From: Coriobacteriia bacterium
Lineage (GTDB): Bacteria > Actinomycetota > Coriobacteriia > Anaerosomatales > Anaerosomataceae
Length of the DNA: 64,000 nt
Assembly: GCA_030652115.1 (NCBI GenBank)
Contig: JAUSBK010000001.1
Coordinates: forward strand, 58,254 to 122,253
Direction of reading: 5' to 3'
Below the pieces are notes generated by a model that worked only from the letters and a program-made list of their open reading frames with translations, was not told where the DNA came from and did not search any database. Shown one piece after another: positions 7,832 to 16,672 of this stretch. Within the stretch, counting starts at the first letter, position 1, and each line of letters begins with the position of its first letter. The position numbers and the translations under genes were made by a program.

Positions 7832-8595
7832 TGGCGACGCACGTACTGGAGACTCCAAAGCGTCCGCCGGTGATCGACGCCCGCGACCTCGTGAAGATCT
7901 ACGACGCCGCCGACGCCGAAACGCGCGCGTTGCGTGGCGTGTCGCTCAGCATCGAAGAGGGCGAGTTCGCGGCGGTCATGGGGCCGTCGGGCTCGGGCAA
8001 GTCCACGCTCATGCACATCCTCGGCTGTCTCGACACGCCCACCGAAGGCCAGTACTTCCTCGCGGGACGCGATGTGGCCACGCTTGATGACTACGAGCTG
8101 GCCGAGGTCCGGCGTGAGACCGTGGGGTTCGTCTTCCAGGCGTTCAACTTGCTGCCGAGGTCATCGGTCATGCGCAACGTGGTGATGCCGATGATCTACA
8201 CTCGCGTGCCGCGCGACGAGCGGGAGGACCGGGCGGCGGCGGCGCTCCGGGCGGTGTCGCTCGACGAGAAGCTCTGGACGCACCGCTCCAACGAACTGTC
8301 CGGCGGGCAGATGCAGCGCGTGGCGATCGCGCGGTCGCTCGTGAACGACCCGTCGCTCATCCTCGCCGACGAACCCACCGGCAACCTCGACACAGTTACC
8401 GGCGATGCGGTGATGGAGCTCTTCGCGCGCCTGAACGACGAAGGCCGGACGATCCTGCTCATCACGCACGAGCCGGATATCGCCGGGAAGACGAAGCGCG
8501 TGGTGCGCATCACCGACGGCGTCATCATAGAGGACGCCTCCACGGCGTCGGCGCACGTCCCGCGCTACGGCGACGGGGCCGGTGAGCCCTCATGA
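7831..8595 (+). CDS. ABC exporter ATP-binding protein, MacB/LolD type
   Basis: A 254-residue ATPase with Walker A GPSGSGKST, Q-loop FVFQAFNLLP, signature LSGGQMQRVAIARS, Walker B LILADEPTGNLD and the H-switch ITHEP. The LLPRSSVMRNVVMPMIY block and ADEPTGNLD are characteristic of the MacB/LolD/FtsE group, which drives mechanotransmission rather than classical import. Its ATG overlaps the adaptor stop and its stop overlaps the permease start by 4 nt, so adaptor, ATPase and permease are made together. Confidence 0.95.
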   Translation: MATHVLETPKRPPVIDARDLVKIYDAADAETRALRGVSLSIEEGEFAAVMGPSGSGKSTLMHILGCLDTPTEGQYFLAGRDVATLDDYELAEVRRETVGFVFQAFNLLPRSSVMRNVVMPMIYTRVPRDEREDRAAAALRAVSLDEKLWTHRSNELSGGQMQRVAIARSLVNDPSLILADEPTGNLDTVTGDAVMELFARLNDEGRTILLITHEPDIAGKTKRVVRITDGVIIEDASTASAHVPRYGDGAGEPS

Positions 8596-9812
8596 GCTTC
8601 GCCGACCTCATCGCCGAGACGATCAACTCGCTCACCTCGAACAAGGTGCGCAGCGGCCTCACCATCCTCGGCATCGTCGTGGGCATCGCCTCGGTCATCG
8701 CCATGGTCGCCATCGGCGAAGGCTCGAAGGCCTCGATTGAAAGCAGCATCCAGGCGGCCGGCTCGAACATGCTCACCATCTCGCCCTCGGCAGGCGGGCA
8801 GATCGGTGCAGGCGCGCGGTCGTTCGGCACGAGCGTCGACTCGCTCACGCGCGAGGATGCCGAGGCGCTGTCCGGCCTCGAACTCGTAGGCGACGTAGCG
8901 CCCTCGTCTTCAGGTCAGGCGCAGCTGGTGGCCGGTGAGGCGAACTCGAGCACGACCGTCTACGGCGTGACCCCCGAGTACGCCACCGTCAAGGGCCTCA
9001 CGGTCACGACCGGCTCGTTCATCTCCACGCGAGACGACGAGAAGAACGCGCAGGTGGTGGTGCTCGGCGCCACGCTCGCCGAGGACCTCTTTGGTGAAGG
9101 CGTGAACCCTGTGGGCGAGAAGGTCCGCTCGGGCAACATGCTGCTCACCGTCATCGGCGTGCTCGAGGAGAAGGGCACCTCGGGCTTCACCAACACCGAC
9201 TCGGCGGCGCTTATCCCTCTTTCGACCTGCCAGCGCTACGTCACCGGGAGCGAGTACCTCTCGGCGATCACGGTCACCGTCACCGACGAGGAGCAGATGG
9301 ATACTGCCGAGGCGACGGTCGAGGCGCTGCTGCTCCAACAGCACGGCATCGCCGATGTCGACTCTGCCGACTTCCAGATCCAGAACATGACCGACATGCT
9401 CTCGACCATCGAGGACGTCACGAGCACGTTCACCACCCTGCTCGCCGGCATTGCGAGCATCTCGCTCCTGGTGGGCGGCATCGGGATCATGAACATGATG
9501 CTCACCACCGTGACCGAGCGCACGCGGGAGATAGGCCTGCGCAAGGCTATCGGCGCGGACAGCAGCGCGATCTCCGCGCAGTTCCTCACCGAGTCGGTCG
9601 TCCTCACGCTCCTCGGCGGAGGCTTCGGCGTGCTGGCCGGATGGGGCATCGGCACGTTGGCCGCCGAGCTCCTCGACTACTCGGCGATCATCACCCTCGA
9701 TTCGGTGCTGCTCGCCGCCGGCGTGTGCGCCGCCATCGGGATCGTCTTCGGCTACTACCCTGCCCGTCGGGCCGCAGCGCTCAGCCCGATCGAGGCGCTC
9801 AGATACCAGTGA
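8592..9812 (+). CDS. ABC exporter permease, MacB/FtsX family
   Basis: A 406-residue permease with the MacB layout. One N-terminal membrane helix (SGLTILGIVVGIASVIAMVAIGEG) is followed by a large extracytoplasmic MacB-periplasmic core domain (about residues 45-260) and three C-terminal helices of the FtsX domain. These include GGIGIMNMMLTTVTERTREIGLRKAIGA and end in YYPARRAAALSPIEALRYQ, the family's C-terminal signature. It shares the ATGA overlap with the ATPase. It forms the membrane part of the exporter; the exported molecule (drug, peptide or lipid) is not shown by the sequence. Confidence 0.94.
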   Translation: MSFADLIAETINSLTSNKVRSGLTILGIVVGIASVIAMVAIGEGSKASIESSIQAAGSNMLTISPSAGGQIGAGARSFGTSVDSLTREDAEALSGLELVGDVAPSSSGQAQLVAGEANSSTTVYGVTPEYATVKGLTVTTGSFISTRDDEKNAQVVVLGATLAEDLFGEGVNPVGEKVRSGNMLLTVIGVLEEKGTSGFTNTDSAALIPLSTCQRYVTGSEYLSAITVTVTDEEQMDTAEATVEALLLQQHGIADVDSADFQIQNMTDMLSTIEDVTSTFTTLLAGIASISLLVGGIGIMNMMLTTVTERTREIGLRKAIGADSSAISAQFLTESVVLTLLGGGFGVLAGWGIGTLAAELLDYSAIITLDSVLLAAGVCAAIGIVFGYYPARRAAALSPIEALRYQ

Positions 9813-9855
9813 TCCGACCCGTCGCCCACGGGCGGCAGCACGAAAGGAGACAGTC

Positions 9856-10359
9856 ATGAAGGGTCCCGTGAAGGCCATCATTCTCGCGGTGGCGGTGCTC
9901 GTCCTCGTGGGCGGCGCATTCTGGGGAGGCACGCTGTTCCAAGGCTCGCAGACGCAGACCGGATTCCCGGCCGGCGGCGGAGCGCAGGGCATGCGCGGCG
10001 GGGCGATGCCCGGCCTGACCGAGGAGGAGCAGGCCGAGATCGAGGACATGACCGATGAGGAACGGCAGGCCTGGCTGCAAGAGAACATGGGCGATGGGGC
10101 CGCCCTCGGCGGTCCAACGCGCGGCGGCAACCTCGAAGGCGAGGTCATCGAGGTCGCCGAGGACAGCATCACCATCTCGCTCGAAAGCGGCTCGCAGACC
10201 GTCTATACCGATGAGAACACCGTGATCGCGTACGTCGAGGGTGCGGGCGACCTCGCTGCGGGTTCGACCGTGATCGTTATCGCAGAGCCGGTGGGCGGCC
10301 CCACGGGCGACACCAGCACGAGCTCGATCACCACAGCGTCCCTCGTGGTTGTGGAGTAA
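9856..10359 (+). CDS. small exported protein of the efflux operon, Gly/Met-rich with DUF5666-like end
   Basis: A 167-residue protein with an N-terminal membrane segment (AIILAVAVLVLVGGAFWGGTLF), a Gly/Met-rich linker, a charged EEEQAEIEDMTDEERQAW helix, and a C-terminal beta-rich segment (GEVIEVAEDSITISLESG... ASLVVVE) that resembles DUF5666-type domains. AAAGGAGA precedes the ATG. It follows the permease by 43 nt and ends at a hairpin, so it is likely the last gene of the exporter operon. It may be an accessory extracytoplasmic part; no enzymatic motif is visible. Confidence 0.7.
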   Translation: MKGPVKAIILAVAVLVLVGGAFWGGTLFQGSQTQTGFPAGGGAQGMRGGAMPGLTEEEQAEIEDMTDEERQAWLQENMGDGAALGGPTRGGNLEGEVIEVAEDSITISLESGSQTVYTDENTVIAYVEGAGDLAAGSTVIVIAEPVGGPTGDTSTSSITTASLVVVE

Positions 10360-10417
10360 CCGCGCTGCGGAGCGACACTCAGAGTGATACCGGCTCGATC
10401 TCCCTGTAGCGGTCGCC

Positions 10418-10454
10418 AAAGGGCCGCCCCGCCGATAGAGCGGAGCGGCCCTTC
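10418..10454. terminator. hairpin terminator between converging genes
   Basis: Arms AAGGGCCGCCCCGC and GCGGAGCGGCCCTT pair with a single mismatch around a short CGATAGA loop, followed by CTTCG. It sits between the end of the exporter operon and the end of the lipoprotein gene on the other strand, and could stop both transcripts. Confidence 0.65.
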
Positions 10455-10488
10455 TTCGCGTTCGAGCCGGAAGCGTCGCGGCCCTGTG

Positions 10489-11007
10489 CTAGTCCGTGAC
10501 CACCAGGATCACGCCGAACGTGGTCCCGTCGTTCTCGGTCGTCATGCTTACGGTTGCCTCCATGTCGCCCTTCTCGGCGGTCAGCATCCCGCTGCTGCTC
10601 CCTGAGTCCGTGAAGAACGTGTCGCCGGTCGTCGTCCAGCCGTCGTCGAACTCCGCCTTGTACCACTCAAATACCTCGGTGACCTCGTCTTCGGAGGTCA
10701 TGTTGATGTAGTAGGTGGTGGTTCCGCCGCTCGCGACGCTCGACGCGCCATCAAGCACGTAGTCGTCGTACAGCGGGAAGTCGGACGGGAAGCCATCGGG
10801 CATCTCGCCCGTGTCGTTCGCGATCGTGACTTCGCCATCGTCCGTCTGGATCGTGACGCTGTCGTCGTTGACCTCCACATCGCTATCCGTGGCCGCGCCG
10901 ACGATCCCCTCACCGATCTCCTCGCCGATCTTGTCCTGGATGCTCTTGCACCCGACGAGTCCGAGCGCGAGCGCTATCACCACGATGCCGACCAGTACTC
11001 TCTTCAT
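10489..11007 (-). CDS. lipoprotein of unknown function
   Basis: A 172-residue lipoprotein. The signal helix VLVGIVVIALALGLVGC ends in a lipobox LVGC, so Cys20 or thereabouts would be lipidated. The mature part has a short helix with DKIGEEIGEGIVG and an acidic, Thr/Asp-rich region, then a compact domain (PDGFPSDFPLYDDYVLDGASS... VFEWYKAEFDDGW) that resembles other actinobacterial secreted proteins with DGFP and FEWY patterns. ATG 11007 was chosen because GGGGGA lies about 8 nt upstream and a signal peptide follows directly. Faces a divergent gene at 11129. Confidence 0.75.
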   Translation of the reverse strand: MKRVLVGIVVIALALGLVGCKSIQDKIGEEIGEGIVGAATDSDVEVNDDSVTIQTDDGEVTIANDTGEMPDGFPSDFPLYDDYVLDGASSVASGGTTTYYINMTSEDEVTEVFEWYKAEFDDGWTTTGDTFFTDSGSSSGMLTAEKGDMEATVSMTTENDGTTFGVILVVTD

Positions 11008-11128
11008 GCGTTGGTCCCCCTTCGTCTGTCTGCACATCGGCTCCGCGGCGCGCGAGCCGTCGCATTCCCACGCGCCCGTGTCCGTCGCGCACTCTGCGGG
11101 CATATACCCGTCCCGGGGGGTGGTTCTC

Positions 11129-11602
11129 ATGACAGAACCCAGCGTGATCACGACAGAGCCCGTTGCCATAGCCTACATCACAATGCACGGCCGGTACGCG
11201 CAAACACCCGAGGGATACGGTCGGCTCTACGCGTGGATCGGGCAGCACGGGCTGCAGCCTTTGGGCATGCCCGCGGCGGTGTACCTCACCATGCCGCCGG
11301 AGACCCCTGAGGCCGATGCGGTGTGGGAGCTCTGGGCGCCTGTTGCGGGCGATCCCGCCGAGGCTCCTGCCGACGCCTCGGGCATTGGGATCAGGCACGT
11401 GCCGGCCACGCTCGCTGCCTCGGCGATGCACAAGGGGCCGTACGAAACGGTGGCTCCCACCTACGAGATGCTCTGGCGCTGGATCGGCGAGAACGGCTAC
11501 GTGCTCGATGGGCCGCCGATGGAGCGCTACTACTCGGATCCGGCCGAAGTCCCGCCGGAGGAGTACCTGACCGAGGTCCTGATGCCGGTGAGGAAGGCAT
11601 GA
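11129..11602 (+). CDS. GyrI-like / effector-binding domain protein
   Basis: A 157-residue stand-alone effector-binding domain (GyrI-like, the fold of BmrR and SbmC/GyrI). Two similar halves are visible: VAIAYITMHGRYAQTPEGYGRLYAWI near the N-terminus and ASAMHKGPYETVAPTYEMLWRWI near residue 95, with WELWAPV between. ATG 11129 follows a G-rich stretch. Such domains bind small or bulky organic molecules and may scavenge or hydrolyse them. The stop overlaps the start of the next gene (ATGA), so this protein and the toroid-fold protein are likely to work together. Confidence 0.85.
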   Translation: MTEPSVITTEPVAIAYITMHGRYAQTPEGYGRLYAWIGQHGLQPLGMPAAVYLTMPPETPEADAVWELWAPVAGDPAEAPADASGIGIRHVPATLAASAMHKGPYETVAPTYEMLWRWIGENGYVLDGPPMERYYSDPAEVPPEEYLTEVLMPVRKA

Positions 11603-12681
11603 GCACTCGCCCGGCCGTCCCCGACCCCACGATCGCCTGGCTCACCGCCGAAGACAACCCGGCGGTGGCGGTGCTCGTCAGTCGCGAGGTGCTGGGGGAG
11701 TCGGTCACCCCGGCGCTCGATGCGCTGTGGTCGCGGCGCAACGAGTACGAGCCGGTTGCCCGGATCCTCGACCTCATGGACGAGGACGGCTCCTGGGGCA
11801 GGCCGTCGCAGGACTACCGGAAGTACGGCGGGTCGCTGTGGCAGGTGCACTTCCTCGGCGAGCTCTACGCGAGCGGTGACGACGAGCGCGTGCAGGCGGC
11901 GGCCGCGTACGCGTTCTCGCGCCAACTGGAGGACGGCTCGTGGTCGTGCAACGGCCGTCCGGCCGCATCCATCCCCTGCCTCACGGCCAACGTGGGCCGC
12001 GCGCTCGCCCGCCTCGGCTACGCCGACGATGAGCGGCTCACGAATGCGCTCGCCTACTGCGTGAAGCTTCTCGACACCTTCGGTTGCCTCACCTGCGGCG
12101 CCATCTACTCCCAGAAAGACGACGCGCCGAAGGATTGGGGCGCGAGTTCGTCCACGCTCAACGGCTACTGCCACATGCTCGCGCCGAAGCTGCTGCTGTT
12201 CCTCGCCGAGATGCCGCAGACATCGTGGCCCGACGGCGCGGAGCCGTTGCGAGACGAGTGCGTCCGCGTGCTGCGCGACAAGCAGGTGCATCGCTGTCTG
12301 CCCGAGGAGGGGCGCGAGTTCTTCGACGTCTTCTACACGGCCAAGTCCTCGGAGCGCGACGGGCTGCGCGAGCGGTATCTCGGGGAGCACCCGCTGCTGC
12401 ACTACAAGGAGAAGGCCGGGTGGCTGCGCTTCGGCTATCCCCTCTCGTACAACTCCGATGCGCTCGAGGCGCTGTTCGCGCTCGCGCTCCACGGCGGGCC
12501 CGCGCGGCCCGAGTACGAGCCGGCCCTCGACGTGGTGCGCGCCGCCGCCGATGACCAGATGCGCTGGAAGCTGCGCAACACCTTCAACGGCAAGATGCTC
12601 GCCGACGTTGAGGAGAAGGGCCAGCCGAGCCGGTGGCTCACCTACCGGGCGCTCCGCGTGCTGCAGCACTTCGGCACGTGA
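11599..12681 (+). CDS. alpha/alpha-toroid (prenyltransferase/cyclase-like repeat) protein
   Basis: A 360-residue protein with repeats typical of alpha/alpha toroid folds (squalene-hopene cyclase and prenyltransferase beta subunits). They include LMDEDGSWGRPSQDYRKYGGSLWQ, AFSRQLEDGSWSCNGRP and HYKEKAGWLRFGYPLSYNSDALEAL. The QDGSW-like QLEDGSW motif and aromatic/Gly pattern recur about every 50-60 residues. It lacks a clear DxDD cyclase motif, so terpene cyclisation is not implied. Several Cys and His residues (CLTANVGRAL, LTCGAIY) could bind metal. Similar proteins are often mislabelled NifH-like. The ATGA overlap couples it to the effector-binding gene. Confidence 0.65.
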   Translation: MSTRPAVPDPTIAWLTAEDNPAVAVLVSREVLGESVTPALDALWSRRNEYEPVARILDLMDEDGSWGRPSQDYRKYGGSLWQVHFLGELYASGDDERVQAAAAYAFSRQLEDGSWSCNGRPAASIPCLTANVGRALARLGYADDERLTNALAYCVKLLDTFGCLTCGAIYSQKDDAPKDWGASSSTLNGYCHMLAPKLLLFLAEMPQTSWPDGAEPLRDECVRVLRDKQVHRCLPEEGREFFDVFYTAKSSERDGLRERYLGEHPLLHYKEKAGWLRFGYPLSYNSDALEALFALALHGGPARPEYEPALDVVRAAADDQMRWKLRNTFNGKMLADVEEKGQPSRWLTYRALRVLQHFGT

Positions 12682-12739
12682 ACCCGGAAGCGCGCCGGGA
12701 CGTCCAACGATCAGCGACATCCACTCAAGGAGGCCCGCA

Positions 12740-13162
12740 ATGAAGACGCGAATCCCACTCATGCTGCTTGCGATGGTACTCGCCCTCACGCTCGGCGCAT
12801 GCGCGGCCGAGACACCGGCACCCGACGAAGGCGCCTCACCGCCCGCCGACGATTCGACCGGCCTGCGGCTCGCGAACGGACTGTACGACCAGGAGGACGG
12901 CACCGTCCTCGCCCTCGGCACGCTCGAGTGGATCGATCTTGAAGGCGGCTTCTACGCGCTGACCGGCAGCCCGGAAGGCGACGGGAACATCGCCGTGATC
13001 GCGAACGCCGGCGAGTTCGAGGCCGAGCTTGAGGCGCTGCTCGGCAAGACCGTCTCGGTCACCGGCACGCGGTTTAGCGGCGTCTCGGTCCGCATGGCGG
13101 GGCCGGAGATCGTGATCACCTCGATCGAGGAGATGACTGACACCCCGGGCGCCGCCGAGTAG
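12740..13162 (+). CDS. small lipoprotein of unknown function
   Basis: A 140-residue lipoprotein with signal helix MLLAMVLALTLGAC. The lipobox LGAC puts the lipidated Cys near residue 19, followed by a short Pro/Asp-rich linker. The mature domain contains LGTLEWIDLEGGFYALTG and ALLGKTVSVTGTRFSGVSVRMAG, a small beta-barrel-like pattern reminiscent of OB-fold secreted proteins. AAGGAGG lies 7 nt before the ATG. It starts 58 nt after the toroid gene and ends 2 nt from the end of the converging carB. Function unknown. Confidence 0.75.
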   Translation: MKTRIPLMLLAMVLALTLGACAAETPAPDEGASPPADDSTGLRLANGLYDQEDGTVLALGTLEWIDLEGGFYALTGSPEGDGNIAVIANAGEFEAELEALLGKTVSVTGTRFSGVSVRMAGPEIVITSIEEMTDTPGAAE

Positions 13163-13164
13163 CG

Positions 13165-16100
13165 CTATCCGATGCTCGCGTGGTAGCTCTGCAGCGAACG
13201 CACCGTGCCCGCCGACTCCCGGTGGGCACGGATCCCCTGTGCCGCCGCAAGCGCCGCCGAGGTGGTGGTGATGTACGGCACGCGGTGCTTGATCGCCGTC
13301 TTGCGGATGTAGGAGTCGTCGAACTCGCTCGACTTGCCCGCCGGCGTGTTCACCACGAGCTGGATCTCGCCGTTAGCGATCGCGTCCTCGATGTTCGGCC
13401 GACCCTCGTGCAGCTTGAGCACCGCCGCAGTCTCGATGCCGTTCTCGGCGAGGAATGCGGCCGTGCCGCTCGTGGACATGATGCGGAATCCGATGTCGGC
13501 GAACTCGCGCGCCGCAGGCAGCACGTGCTCGCGATCGCGCGCGGCCACGGTGATGAGCACGCAGCCCTCTTCGGGCAGCTTCGTGCCCGTGGCCTCCTGC
13601 GCCTTGAAAAACGCGAGGCCGTAGGAGTCGGCGAGACCGAGCACCTCGCCGGTGGAGCGCATTTCGGGGCCGAGCAGCGGATCCACCTCGGGGAACATGT
13701 TGAACGGGAAGACCGACTCCTTTACGCCGAAGTGCGGGATCGGCTTGCGCTCGAGCGCGAGGTCGGCGAGCTTCTCGCCCATCATCACCCGGGTGGCAAG
13801 GCGCGCCATCTGGATGTTGCAGACCTTACTCACGAGCGGCACCGTCCGCGACGCGCGAGGGTTGGCCTCGAGCACATATACGACACCGTCGGAGATCGCG
13901 TACTGCATGTTCATGAGGCCCACGACGCCCAACTCGATGGCGATGCGCCTGGTGTAGTCGTCGATGGTGGCGAGGTCCTCGTTCGAGATGATGACCGGCG
14001 GGATCACGCATGCCGAGTCGCCCGAGTGGATGCCCGCGTACTCGATGTGCTGCATCACCGCGGGAACAAAGGCGTCCGTACCGTCGGCGATGGCGTCGGC
14101 CTCGCATTCGATCGCGTTCTCGAGGAAGCGGTCGATCAGCAGCGGCCGCTCGGGCGTCACGTCCACGGCGGCGGCCACATACATGCGCAGCATGTCCTCG
14201 TCGTGGACGACTTCCATGCCGCGCCCGCCGAGCACGTAGCTCGGCCGCACCATCAGCGGGTAGCCGATGCTCGCCGCCGCCTCGAGCGCGTCGTCGAGCG
14301 TCGAGACCATCGCCGACTCCGGCATCGGGATCTCGAGCTTCTCCATGATCTCGCGGAAGCGGTCCCGGTCCTCGGCGAGGTCGATCGTCTCGGGCGTCGT
14401 GCCCACGATCGGCACACCTGCCTCTTCGAGCGCACGCGCGATGTTGAGCGGCGTCTGACCCCCGAACTGGCAGATGATGCCCTCGGGGCGCTCTTTGTCG
14501 TAGATGGCGAGCACATCTTCGACCGTGAGCGGCTCGAAGTAGAGCTTGTCCGAGGTGTCGTAGTCGGTGGAGACGGTCTCCGGGTTGCAGTTCACCATGA
14601 TGGTCTCGAAGCCGAGTTCGCGCAGCGCAAACGCTGCGTGGACGCAGCAGTAGTCGAACTCGATGCCCTGACCGATGCGGTTGGGCCCGCCGCCGAGCAC
14701 CATGATCTTGCGCGCATCCGAGACGGGCACCGCGTCTGTGGCGTTGTATGTCGAGTAGTAGTAGGCGGCGTCCTCGACACCGCTCACCGGCACCGGCTCG
14801 TAGGCGTGCTTCACGCCGAGCGCGAGACGCCGGGTGCGGATCGAAGCCTCACTTACGCCAAGGAGGCGCGCGAGGTACGCATCGGCGAACCCGTCACGCT
14901 TCGCACGCACCAAGATCTCGTCGGGTAGCGTCTCGCTCGCCTTCGCGCCCGCACCCGCAACGCCCGCGTCCGCCGCGTACGCGAGAATCTCCTCCTCGAG
15001 CGCCACCAGCTCGGCCATCTGCTCGATGAACCATCGCTTGATGTGCGTCCGCGCGACGAGCTCGTCGATGTCGGCACCCTTGCGGAGCGCCTCGTACATC
15101 ACCCACTGCCGCTCACTCGTGGGCTCGGCGAGCATCGACATGAGCTCGAAAAGGTCCCGGCGGTAGAAGTCCTTCGCAAAGCCGAGGCCCATGCGCCCGT
15201 TCTCGAGCGAGCGGATCGCCTTCAGGAGCGACTCCTTGTAGTGTTTGCCGATGGACATGACCTCGCCCACCGCCCGCATCTGCGTACCGAGCTTGTCGAC
15301 CGCGCCCGGGAACTTCTCAAAGGCCCAGCGCGCGAACTTCACGACCACGTACTCCCCGCCCGGCGTGTACTTCTCGAGCGTGCCGTCACGCCAGTACGGG
15401 ATCTCGTCCATCGTGAGGCCGCCCGCCAGGCGGCTCGAGACGAGCGCGATCGGGAAGCCGGTGGCCTTCGACGCGAGCGCGCTCGAGCGGCTCGTGCGCG
15501 GGTTGATCTCGATCACGACCACGCGGTCAGTCTCCGGGTCGTGCGCGAACTGCACGTTCGTGCCGCCGATGACCTCGATGGCCTCGACGATGCGGTACGA
15601 GTAGTCCTGGAGTCGCGCCTGCAGCTCGGGTGAGATCGTCAGCATCGGCGCGGTGCAGTACGAGTCGCCGGTGTGTACGCCCATCGCGTCTACGTTCTCG
15701 ATGAAGCACACCGTGATCATCTGCCCCTTGGCGTCGCGCACGACCTCGAGTTCGAGCTCCTCCCAGCCGAGCACCGACTCCTCCACGAGCACCTGCCCCA
15801 CCATGGACGCCTGCAACCCGCGCGCGCAGATGGTGCGCAGCTCCTCCACGTTGTAGACGATGCCGCCGCCGGTGCCGCCCATCGTGTACGCCGGCCGGAT
15901 CACCACGGGGTAGCCGAAGTCAGCCGCGATCTTCTCGGCGTCCTCCACGCTCTGGACCGTGATGCCCTTGGCGGTCTCGATGCCGAGGCGCTCCATCGTC
16001 TTCATGAACTCGAGCCGGTCCTCGCCTCGCTCGATTGCATCCGGGCTCACGCCGATGATCCGCACGCCGTACTTCGCGAGGATGCCGCGGCGGTTCAGCT

Positions 16101-16401
16101 CGAGCGAGAGGTTGAGCGCCGTCTGCCCGCCGAGGTTCGGCAGCAGCGCGTCGGGGCGCGAGGCGGCGATTATCCGCTCGAGCGTCTCGATGTTGAGCGG
16201 CTCGATGTACGTCTCGTCGGCCATCACCGGGTCGGTCATGATCGTCGCCGGATTTGAGTTCACCAGCACGATCTTGTAGCCAAGCGCGCGCAGCGCCTTG
16301 CACGCCTGCGTGCCCGAGTAGTCGAACTCGCACGCCTGACCGATGACGATCGGGCCGGAGCCGATGATCATGACCTTGCTGATGTCGTCGCGACGCGGCA
16401 T
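13165..16401 (-). CDS. carB: carbamoyl-phosphate synthase large subunit
   Basis: A full-length CarB of 1078 residues. It makes carbamoyl phosphate from bicarbonate, ATP and ammonia delivered by CarA, for pyrimidines and arginine. Two ATP-grasp halves are visible. The first starts KVMIIGSGPIVIGQACEFDYSGTQA and includes PAYTMGGTGGG; the second starts KIMVLGGGPNRIGQGIEFDYCCVHA and includes PSYVLGGRGMEVV. A C-terminal MGS-like allosteric domain (VAARDREHVLPAAREFADIGFRI... VVNTPAGK) follows. ATG 16401 has AAGGAG 7 nt upstream; a longer upstream frame lacks conservation. carA is not adjacent on either side. Confidence 0.97.
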   Translation of the reverse strand: MPRRDDISKVMIIGSGPIVIGQACEFDYSGTQACKALRALGYKIVLVNSNPATIMTDPVMADETYIEPLNIETLERIIAASRPDALLPNLGGQTALNLSLELNRRGILAKYGVRIIGVSPDAIERGEDRLEFMKTMERLGIETAKGITVQSVEDAEKIAADFGYPVVIRPAYTMGGTGGGIVYNVEELRTICARGLQASMVGQVLVEESVLGWEELELEVVRDAKGQMITVCFIENVDAMGVHTGDSYCTAPMLTISPELQARLQDYSYRIVEAIEVIGGTNVQFAHDPETDRVVVIEINPRTSRSSALASKATGFPIALVSSRLAGGLTMDEIPYWRDGTLEKYTPGGEYVVVKFARWAFEKFPGAVDKLGTQMRAVGEVMSIGKHYKESLLKAIRSLENGRMGLGFAKDFYRRDLFELMSMLAEPTSERQWVMYEALRKGADIDELVARTHIKRWFIEQMAELVALEEEILAYAADAGVAGAGAKASETLPDEILVRAKRDGFADAYLARLLGVSEASIRTRRLALGVKHAYEPVPVSGVEDAAYYYSTYNATDAVPVSDARKIMVLGGGPNRIGQGIEFDYCCVHAAFALRELGFETIMVNCNPETVSTDYDTSDKLYFEPLTVEDVLAIYDKERPEGIICQFGGQTPLNIARALEEAGVPIVGTTPETIDLAEDRDRFREIMEKLEIPMPESAMVSTLDDALEAAASIGYPLMVRPSYVLGGRGMEVVHDEDMLRMYVAAAVDVTPERPLLIDRFLENAIECEADAIADGTDAFVPAVMQHIEYAGIHSGDSACVIPPVIISNEDLATIDDYTRRIAIELGVVGLMNMQYAISDGVVYVLEANPRASRTVPLVSKVCNIQMARLATRVMMGEKLADLALERKPIPHFGVKESVFPFNMFPEVDPLLGPEMRSTGEVLGLADSYGLAFFKAQEATGTKLPEEGCVLITVAARDREHVLPAAREFADIGFRIMSTSGTAAFLAENGIETAAVLKLHEGRPNIEDAIANGEIQLVVNTPAGKSSEFDDSYIRKTAIKHRVPYITTTSAALAAAQGIRAHRESAGTVRSLQSYHASIG

Positions 16402-16612
16402 GCGGGCGCTCCTTACGGTGGCGTGGCCGGGCGGGAGTGGCCGGGTACCACCGGGGCGCATGTGCGAAGCCTGTGCCGGCGTGTTTCCGTGGTGTTGCGG
16501 CGACTCGATACATTCTAGCGGATACAGACTGCCGGGTGGCCTTTCTGACACGACGAAACGCGCCTGACATGTTCTCTCGAATCGGGCTTGACGGACCGCG
16601 TGGCGCAGCGTA

Positions 16613-16642
16613 CCCTTACGCTGTACGCTTACAGTGTAAGGG
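16613..16642. promoter_or_regulatory. TetR-type operator, 30-bp imperfect palindrome
   Basis: Arms CCCTTACGCTGTA (16613-16625) and TACAGTGTAAGGG (16630-16642) pair with one mismatch around CGCT. Inside is the perfect half-site pair CTTACA-G-TGTAAG (16628-16640), close to the TTACACTGTAA-type sites used by TetR proteins of the tetracycline-repressor-like class. It lies 31 bp before the membrane-protein gene whose downstream partner is a TetR regulator, so autoregulation is likely. Confidence 0.65.
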
Positions 16643-16672
16643 TGTCAGGGGACGCCCGGGAGAGGAGTCACG

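Noticed and set aside
13180-14928. Open frame of 582 codons antisense to carB
   Set aside because: It is a shadow of the conserved carB frame, with Arg/His-rich composition and no family resemblance.
16444-16452. T-box-like core GGTGGTACC on the minus strand in the carB leader
   Set aside because: Only about 110 nt separate a plausible -10 (16517-16512) from the start, too short for a T-box stem I, and the flanking bases do not match the consensus.
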